64,000 nt of DNA from NCBI RefSeq assembly GCF_014323705.1, contig NZ_JABVEC010000023.1, positions 1-64,000 of the forward strand. The letters run 5' to 3'. Every line of letters starts with the position of its first letter. The stretch's first letter is position 1. A program made the translations under genes and the position numbers. Positions 58,817 through 64,000 of the stretch are shown here, in pieces. The notes beneath the pieces were generated by a model. It ran no database searches. It saw only the letters and a program-made list of their open reading frames with translations, and had not been told where the DNA came from. Source of the DNA: Actinomadura alba (GTDB lineage Bacteria; Actinomycetota; Actinomycetes; Streptosporangiales; Streptosporangiaceae).

Positions 58817-59327
58817 CCGCCTGAACCCGGTCAAGGGATTCGGTGTCGCCTTCCACCAGATGTTCCAGAAGGTCGAGACCGTTCAGTACCCGGAGGTCAA
58901 GAAGCCGACCGCACCGCGGTTCCACGGCCGGCACCAGCTGAACCGCTGGCCGGACGGGCTGGAGAAGTGCATCGGCTGTGAGCTGTGCGCGTGGGCGTGC
59001 CCCGCGGACGCGATCTATGTCGAGGGTGCGGACAACACCGAGGAGGAGCGGTTCTCCCCGGGCGAGCGGTATGGCCGCGTCTACCAGATCAACTATCTGC
59101 GGTGCATCCTCTGCGGCCTCTGCATCGAGGCGTGCCCGACGCGGGCGCTGACGATGACCAACGAGTACGAACTGGCCGACGACAGCCGGGAAAGCCTGAT
59201 CTACACCAAGGACATGCTCCTCGCTCCTCTGCGCGAGGGCATGGAGACGCCGCCGCACGCGATGCGACTCGGCGAGACCGAGGAGGACTACTACCGCCTC
59301 GGTCTCAAGGATGGTGACAACGAATGA
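58803..59327 (+). CDS. nuoI: NADH-quinone oxidoreductase subunit I
   Basis: Ferredoxin-like subunit with two [4Fe-4S] motifs, CIGCELCAWACP and CILCGLCIEACP, carrying N6a and N6b. 174 residues. The GTG start lies within the end of nuoH, with GGAGG upstream. Confidence 0.97.
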   Translation: MGLTDRLNPVKGFGVAFHQMFQKVETVQYPEVKKPTAPRFHGRHQLNRWPDGLEKCIGCELCAWACPADAIYVEGADNTEEERFSPGERYGRVYQINYLRCILCGLCIEACPTRALTMTNEYELADDSRESLIYTKDMLLAPLREGMETPPHAMRLGETEEDYYRLGLKDGDNE

Positions 59328-60115
59328 TCTTCTGGGTGCTCGCCGTCGTCTCGGTGTGCGCCGCGCTTGGCGTGATCTTCACGCGCAAGGCGGTGTACTC
59401 CGCGATGATGCTGGCCGTCGTGATGCTGTCGCTGGCGGTCCTGTACGCGGTCCAGGACGCGCCGTTCCTCGCCTTCGTGCAGGTGATCGTCTATACCGGC
59501 GCCGTCCTGATGCTGTTCCTGTTCGTGGTCATGCTCGTCGGCGTGACCTCGACGGACTCGCTGGTCGAGACGATCCGCGCGCAGCGGTTCCTGGCGGCGG
59601 TCGCCGCGATCGGCTTCGTCGTGCTTCTCGCGGTCGGGTTCGGCAACGCCGCTCTCCCCGCCGTGAAGGGGCTCAGGGGGGCCAACGCGAACGGCAACGT
59701 CGAGGGCCTGGCCGAGCTGATCTTCTCGCGGTACGTCTTCGCCTTCGAGGTGACGAGCGCGCTGCTGATCACGGCCGCGCTCGGGGCGATGGTGCTGGCG
59801 CACCGCGAGCGCACGACGCCCAAGCCGACCCAGAAGGATCTGTCCAAGCAGCGCTTCCTGGTGGGCGAGCACCCGACACCGCTGCCCGGGCCGGGCACCT
59901 ACGCACGGCACAACGCGGTGGACATGCCGGCACTCCTGCCCGATGGCACCATGTCGGAGCTGTCGGTCAACCCGATCATCGCCCGCCGCGGGCGGCTCGG
60001 GCCCGAGTTCCACGCCGACCTGCACGGGGACTCCGGGGAGGAGGCGGCGGAGAAGGACCTCGCCGCCGTCAAGGCCGTGACGGACAAGGCCGTGACCAAG
60101 GAGACGGACCAATGA
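59324..60115 (+). CDS. nuoJ: NADH-quinone oxidoreductase subunit J
   Basis: Membrane subunit, 263 residues. Five helices occupy the first 165 residues, including YSAMMLAVVMLSLAVLY and the conserved FVQVIVYTGAVLMLFLFVVML. A long hydrophilic C-terminal tail (about 100 residues) follows, as in other actinobacteria. Overlaps nuoI. Confidence 0.95.
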   Translation: MIFWVLAVVSVCAALGVIFTRKAVYSAMMLAVVMLSLAVLYAVQDAPFLAFVQVIVYTGAVLMLFLFVVMLVGVTSTDSLVETIRAQRFLAAVAAIGFVVLLAVGFGNAALPAVKGLRGANANGNVEGLAELIFSRYVFAFEVTSALLITAALGAMVLAHRERTTPKPTQKDLSKQRFLVGEHPTPLPGPGTYARHNAVDMPALLPDGTMSELSVNPIIARRGRLGPEFHADLHGDSGEEAAEKDLAAVKAVTDKAVTKETDQ

Positions 60116-60161
60116 GGGGACTCCGCGCCTTCGAGCGCGCCGAAGCCGAGCGGGGGCGACG

Positions 60162-60461
60162 ATGAGCCCGGCGCACTACCTCGTGCTCTCGATGATCCTG
60201 TTCACCATCGGTGGCGTGGGCGTTCTGATCCGGCGCAACGCGATCGTGGTGTTCATGTGCATCGAGCTCATGCTCAACGCCACGAACCTGGCGTTCGTCA
60301 CGTTCTCGCGGATGCACGGTGAACTCGACGGCCAGGTCATCGCGTTCTTCGTGATGGTCGTGGCCGCCGCCGAGGTCGTGGTGGGCCTCGCGATCATCAT
60401 GACGATCTTCCGTAGCCGCAGGTCGTCGTCGGTCGACGACGCGAACCTGCTGAAGTACTGA
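60162..60461 (+). CDS. nuoK: NADH-quinone oxidoreductase subunit K
   Basis: Small antiporter-like subunit, 99 residues with three helices. Conserved membrane Glu residues are in MCIELMLNATNLAF and VVAAAEVVVGLAI, the expected proton-pathway glutamates. It begins 46 bp after nuoJ. Confidence 0.96.
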   Translation: MSPAHYLVLSMILFTIGGVGVLIRRNAIVVFMCIELMLNATNLAFVTFSRMHGELDGQVIAFFVMVVAAAEVVVGLAIIMTIFRSRRSSSVDDANLLKY

Positions 60462-60474
60462 GGGGTCTGGCCAA

Positions 60475-62379
60475 ATGACAGCCGTGTTGACCGCCGAGGG
60501 CGTTCAGTCCCTGGCCTGGCTTCTCATCGCCTTCCCGCTCGCGGGAGCGGCGGTGCTGCTGCTGGGCGGACGCCGTACGGACAAGTGGGGTCACCTGCTC
60601 GGATGCGCGATGTCGCTCGCGTCGTTCGCGGTCGGCGTGGCGATGTTCGTGCAGATGCTGGGGTACGGGCACGAGGAGCGCCGGCGTGTGGTGCACCTGT
60701 TCCAGTACCTCGTGGTCGGTGACCTCAAGGTCGACATGGGGCTCCTGATCGACCCGTTGTCGATCAGCTTCGTGCTGCTGATCACCGGTGTGGGATCGCT
60801 GATCCACATCTACTCGATCGGCTACATGGAGCACGACCCCGACCGGCGCCGCTTCTTCGCCTTCCTGAACCTCTTCGTGGCGTCGATGCTCCTGCTGGTG
60901 CTGGCCGACAACTACCTCGGCCTCTACATCGGCTGGGAGGGCGTCGGCCTCGCGTCGTACCTGCTCATCGGGTTCTGGCAGTACAAGCCGACGGCGGCGA
61001 CCGCGGCCAAGAAGGCCTTCGTGGTCAACCGGGTCGGTGACTTCGGGCTGTCGATCGCGATCATGCTGATGTTCGCGACGTTCGGCACGATCTCCTTCAC
61101 CGGGGTGTTCGAGAACGCCGGCGGCGCCGAGAAGGGCGTCGTCACGGCGATCGGCCTGCTGCTCCTGCTCGGCGCCTGCGGCAAGTCCGCCCAGCTGCCG
61201 CTGCAGTCCTGGCTGCTCGACGCGATGGAGGGCCCGACCCCGGTGTCGGCCCTGATCCACGCCGCCACGATGGTGACCGCCGGCGTCTACCTGATCGTCC
61301 GGTCCAATCCGATCTTCGAGCTGGCGCCGACCGCGCAGCTCGCGGTGACCGTCGTCGGCGCTGCCACGCTGCTCGCCGGTGCGATCATCGGTTGCGGCAA
61401 GGACGACATCAAAAAGGCCCTGGCCGGATCGACGATGTCGCAGATCGGCTACATGCACCTCGCCGCCGGCCTCGGCAAGGCGGGCTACGTCTTCGCGATC
61501 GCGCACCTCATCGCGCACGGCTTCTTCAAGGCCGGGATGTTCCTCGGCGCCGGCTCGGTGATGCACGGCATGAAGGACGCGGTGAACATGCGCAAGTACG
61601 GCGCCCTGCGCGCCGTCATGGTGATCACCTGGGCGACGTTCGGCCTCGGCTATCTCGCGATCATCGGATTCCCCGGGCTGTCCGGTTGGTTCACCAAGGA
61701 CGGCATCATCGAGGCCGCCTTCCACAAGGGCGGAACGAGCGGGGCGATCCTCGGCGGGTGCACCCTGCTGGGCGCGGGCATCACCGCCTACTACATGTCG
61801 CGCGTGATGTTCATGACCTTCTTCGGCGGCAAGCGCTGGGACGACGGCGTGCACCCGCACGAGTCGCCCAAGGTCATGACGGTGCCGCTGATGCTGCTCT
61901 CCGTCGGCTCGGTGCTCATGGGCGGATTCCTGGTGCTCGGCGGCTTCTCCGAGTTCCTCGCGCCGTCCCTGCCTCCCGGGATGGAGGAGCACCACTTCGA
62001 GCCGATCACGAACGCTGGGATCGCCACGTTCGTGCTCATGATCATCGGCGTTGGCATCGCGTGGCGGCAGTACGCGGCCCGGCCGGTGCCGCGCGAGGCA
62101 CCGAGGGGCAGCCTCGTCACCGTGGCCGCACGTAAGGACCTGTACGGCGACGCGATCAACGAGTCGCTCATCATGCGTCCCGGCCAGTGGCTGACCCGGC
62201 TGGCCGTCTTCTTCGACAACAAGGGCGTCGACGGGGTCGTCAACGGCCTGGCCGCCGGGATCGGCGGCACGTCGGGGCGGGTCCGCCGGCTCCAGACCGG
62301 CTTCGTCCGCTCGTACGCCCTTTCCATGTTCATCGGTGCCGCCCTGGTGGTCGGCGCCCTGGTGCTGGTGAGGATCTAG
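60475..62379 (+). CDS. nuoL: NADH-quinone oxidoreductase subunit L
   Basis: Distal antiporter-like subunit, 634 residues with many helices and the long lateral helix at the C-terminal end. Motifs include YLGLYIGWEGVGLASYLLIGFW (about 143-164) and DAMEGPTPVSALIHAATMVTAGVYL (about 251-275). 13 bp after nuoK. Confidence 0.97.
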   Translation: MTAVLTAEGVQSLAWLLIAFPLAGAAVLLLGGRRTDKWGHLLGCAMSLASFAVGVAMFVQMLGYGHEERRRVVHLFQYLVVGDLKVDMGLLIDPLSISFVLLITGVGSLIHIYSIGYMEHDPDRRRFFAFLNLFVASMLLLVLADNYLGLYIGWEGVGLASYLLIGFWQYKPTAATAAKKAFVVNRVGDFGLSIAIMLMFATFGTISFTGVFENAGGAEKGVVTAIGLLLLLGACGKSAQLPLQSWLLDAMEGPTPVSALIHAATMVTAGVYLIVRSNPIFELAPTAQLAVTVVGAATLLAGAIIGCGKDDIKKALAGSTMSQIGYMHLAAGLGKAGYVFAIAHLIAHGFFKAGMFLGAGSVMHGMKDAVNMRKYGALRAVMVITWATFGLGYLAIIGFPGLSGWFTKDGIIEAAFHKGGTSGAILGGCTLLGAGITAYYMSRVMFMTFFGGKRWDDGVHPHESPKVMTVPLMLLSVGSVLMGGFLVLGGFSEFLAPSLPPGMEEHHFEPITNAGIATFVLMIIGVGIAWRQYAARPVPREAPRGSLVTVAARKDLYGDAINESLIMRPGQWLTRLAVFFDNKGVDGVVNGLAAGIGGTSGRVRRLQTGFVRSYALSMFIGAALVVGALVLVRI

Positions 62380-62449
62380 CCGTGGGCGATTTTCGCGAGG
62401 CGATGATCATCAACGTGTCCGCCGGAGGGCGGCCTGAACTGGAGCTGCC

Positions 62450-64000
62450 GTGCTGACCCTGCTCATCGCGCTGCCGGCCCTCGGGGCGTTCGGCATCACT
62501 TTGCTGCCCCGGGGCCGCGACGAGCTCGCCAAGCAGGTGGCGCTCGGCATCTCGATCGTCGTGGCGGTGCTGACCATCGGCATGGCGCTGCGGTTCGAGC
62601 CCGGCGGCGCGCGCTTCCAGTTCACCGAGTCGTACTGGTGGATCAAGCAGTTCGGCGTGCACTGGGCGGTCGGCGTCGACGGCGTCGCGCTCGTGCTGAT
62701 CGCGCTGTCGGTGATCCTGATGCCGCTGGTCATCCTGGCCTCGTGGTCCGAGGCCGACCGGTTCGGCGGCGCGGAGCTGCCGAAGGCCGACCTCGACAAG
62801 TACGCGCGGCCCAAGCGGTCGGTGAAGACCTACTTCGCCCTGCTGCTGTCGCTCGAGGCGATGATGATCGGCGTCTTCGCGGCGACCGACGTCTTCCTCT
62901 TCTATGTCTTCTTCGAGGCGATGCTGATCCCGATGTACTTCATCATCGGGTCGTTCGGCGGGCCGCAGCGCTCGTACGCCGCGGTGAAGTTCCTGCTGTA
63001 CTCGCTGTTCGGCGGGCTGATCATGCTCGTCGCGGTCATCGCGCTCTACTCGCAGGGGCCCGGCACCTTCCTGTTCGCCGAGCTGAGCAAGCTGAACCTG
63101 GACCCGACCACCGCCAAGTGGCTGTTCCTCGGCTTCTTCATCGCGTTCGCGATCAAGGCGCCGCTGGTGCCGTTCCACACCTGGCTGCCGGACGCGGCCG
63201 GTCAGGCCCCGACGGGCGCCGCCGTGCTGCTCGTCGGCGTGCTCGACAAGGTCGGGACGTACGGCATGCTCCGCTTCTGCCTGGAGCTGTTCCCGTCGGC
63301 GGCCAAGTGGTTCACGCCCGTCGTGATCACGCTGGCGGTGATCGGGATCATCTACGGCGCGGTGCTGGCGATCGGCCAGGTCGACCTCAAGCGGCTGGTC
63401 GCCTACACCTCGATCTCGCACTTCGGGTTCATCGCGCTGGGCATCTTCGCGATGACCTCGCAGGGGCAGTCCGGCGCCACGCTCTACATGGTCAACCACG
63501 GCTTCTCGACGGCCGCGCTGTTCCTGATCGTCGGGTTCCTGATCGTACGGCGCGGGTCGGCGCGGATCGACGCCTTCGGCGGCGTGCAGAAGGTCGCCCC
63601 GGTGCTGGCCGGGACCTTCCTGATCGCCGGCCTGTCCGGACTGGCGCTGCCCGGCCTGAGCTCGTTCGTTTCCGAGTTCCTGGTGCTGGTCGGGACGTTC
63701 ACCCGCTACCGCGTCCCCGCCGTGATCGCCGCGGTCGGCATCGTCCTCGCCGCCGTCTACATCCTGTGGATGTACCAGCGGACGATGAACGGGCCCACCG
63801 CCGAGCCGGTCAAGGGCATGAAGGACCTGTCCCACCGGGAGCTCGCGGCGCTGGCCCCCATCATCGCGATCATCGTGGCCCTGGGCTTCTATCCCAAGCC
63901 GGTGCTCGATGTGATCAACCCATCGGTGCAGCACACGATGAGCCGGGTCCAGATGAAGGATCCCGCCCCCACTGTGGCTGAGAAGGGAACACGCCCGTGA
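62450..64000 (+). CDS. nuoM: NADH-quinone oxidoreductase subunit M
   Basis: Antiporter-like membrane subunit, 516 residues, 14 helices expected. Motifs: FYVFFEAMLIPMYFIIG with the key membrane Glu, APLVPFHTWLPDAAGQAPTGAAVLL (about 239-263) and RLVAYTSISHFGFIALG. The GTG start is 70 bp after nuoL, in a gap that is longer than the other joints. The stop is the last base triplet of the window, so the gene is complete; nuoN should follow. Confidence 0.97.
   Translation: MLTLLIALPALGAFGITLLPRGRDELAKQVALGISIVVAVLTIGMALRFEPGGARFQFTESYWWIKQFGVHWAVGVDGVALVLIALSVILMPLVILASWSEADRFGGAELPKADLDKYARPKRSVKTYFALLLSLEAMMIGVFAATDVFLFYVFFEAMLIPMYFIIGSFGGPQRSYAAVKFLLYSLFGGLIMLVAVIALYSQGPGTFLFAELSKLNLDPTTAKWLFLGFFIAFAIKAPLVPFHTWLPDAAGQAPTGAAVLLVGVLDKVGTYGMLRFCLELFPSAAKWFTPVVITLAVIGIIYGAVLAIGQVDLKRLVAYTSISHFGFIALGIFAMTSQGQSGATLYMVNHGFSTAALFLIVGFLIVRRGSARIDAFGGVQKVAPVLAGTFLIAGLSGLALPGLSSFVSEFLVLVGTFTRYRVPAVIAAVGIVLAAVYILWMYQRTMNGPTAEPVKGMKDLSHRELAALAPIIAIIVALGFYPKPVLDVINPSVQHTMSRVQMKDPAPTVAEKGTRP

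Noticed and set aside
1..64000. tRNA, rRNA, CRISPR arrays, insertion sequences, prophage
   Set aside because: None recognised by eye: no cloverleaf-like segments ending in CCA-adjacent acceptor stems, no regularly spaced repeats, and no transposase or integrase motifs in any frame.

Overview
The window is a gene-dense stretch of very GC-rich actinobacterial chromosome. A filamentous, sporulating member of Streptosporangiales (the Streptosporangium/Nonomuraea/Microbispora type) fits best: it carries a BldC orthologue, a BldN-like sigma factor, Rex controlling a hem operon, ribosomal protein bS22, and a type I NADH dehydrogenase operon next to menaquinone genes. The genus is inferred from gene content only. 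I saw no tRNA, rRNA, insertion sequence, prophage or CRISPR array.

Layout. 0-9.5 kb: DNA repair and housekeeping (mutY, a small membrane-anchored protein, disA, radA), an overlapping pair of oxidoreductases, an L,D-transpeptidase lipoprotein, an alpha/beta hydrolase and a methyltransferase. 9.5-20 kb: a TIM-barrel isomerase-like protein, a TetR regulator with an ABC exporter, proline dehydrogenase and proC, a MacB-like tripartite exporter and a lipase/esterase. 20-30 kb: an acuC-like deacetylase with a partner phosphatase, a small helix-turn-helix protein, bS22, an NAD-dependent epimerase, a PlsC-type acyltransferase, a HAD phosphatase, a BldN-like sigma factor, a membrane/monooxygenase-domain fusion and a glutaredoxin-like protein. 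28.4-39.3 kb: rex-hemA-hemC-hemD-hemB and hemL, with a lipoprotein, a small primase/polymerase-domain protein and a kinase-like receptor between them. 39.4-45.7 kb: a LysR regulator and the cytochrome c maturation run (phosphoglycerate-mutase-like protein, ResA-like thioredoxin, ccdA, resB, ccsB). 45.7-47.2 kb: a putative zinc metalloprotease with a small partner, and bldC. 47.5-64 kb: menaquinone genes (DUF4229 protein, menG, menJ-like reductase) followed by nuoA to nuoM; nuoN should lie just outside. From memory, the order from the HTH gene through ccsB resembles the Rv0500A-Rv0529 block of Mycobacterium tuberculosis.

How it fits together. Haem synthesis, cytochrome c maturation, menaquinone maturation and complex I all serve one respiratory chain. 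Rex-type operators lie at the rex-hem promoter and, as a perfect 18-bp site, ahead of menJ-nuo, so NADH/NAD sensing appears to link these clusters.

The most unusual signal is a dispersed 110-114 bp element present three times on the + strand. It has a two-tier stem whose arms change in a compensatory way between copies, a conserved apical sequence and an identical 22-bp tail. One copy lies in frame inside a MacB-type ATPase gene, one ends at the ccdA start codon and one ends 2 bp from the stop codon of a convergent gene. Other points of note are the metalloprotease pair, a receptor predicted to be a pseudokinase, a TetR-type palindrome on a leaderless promoter, and many leaderless promoters.
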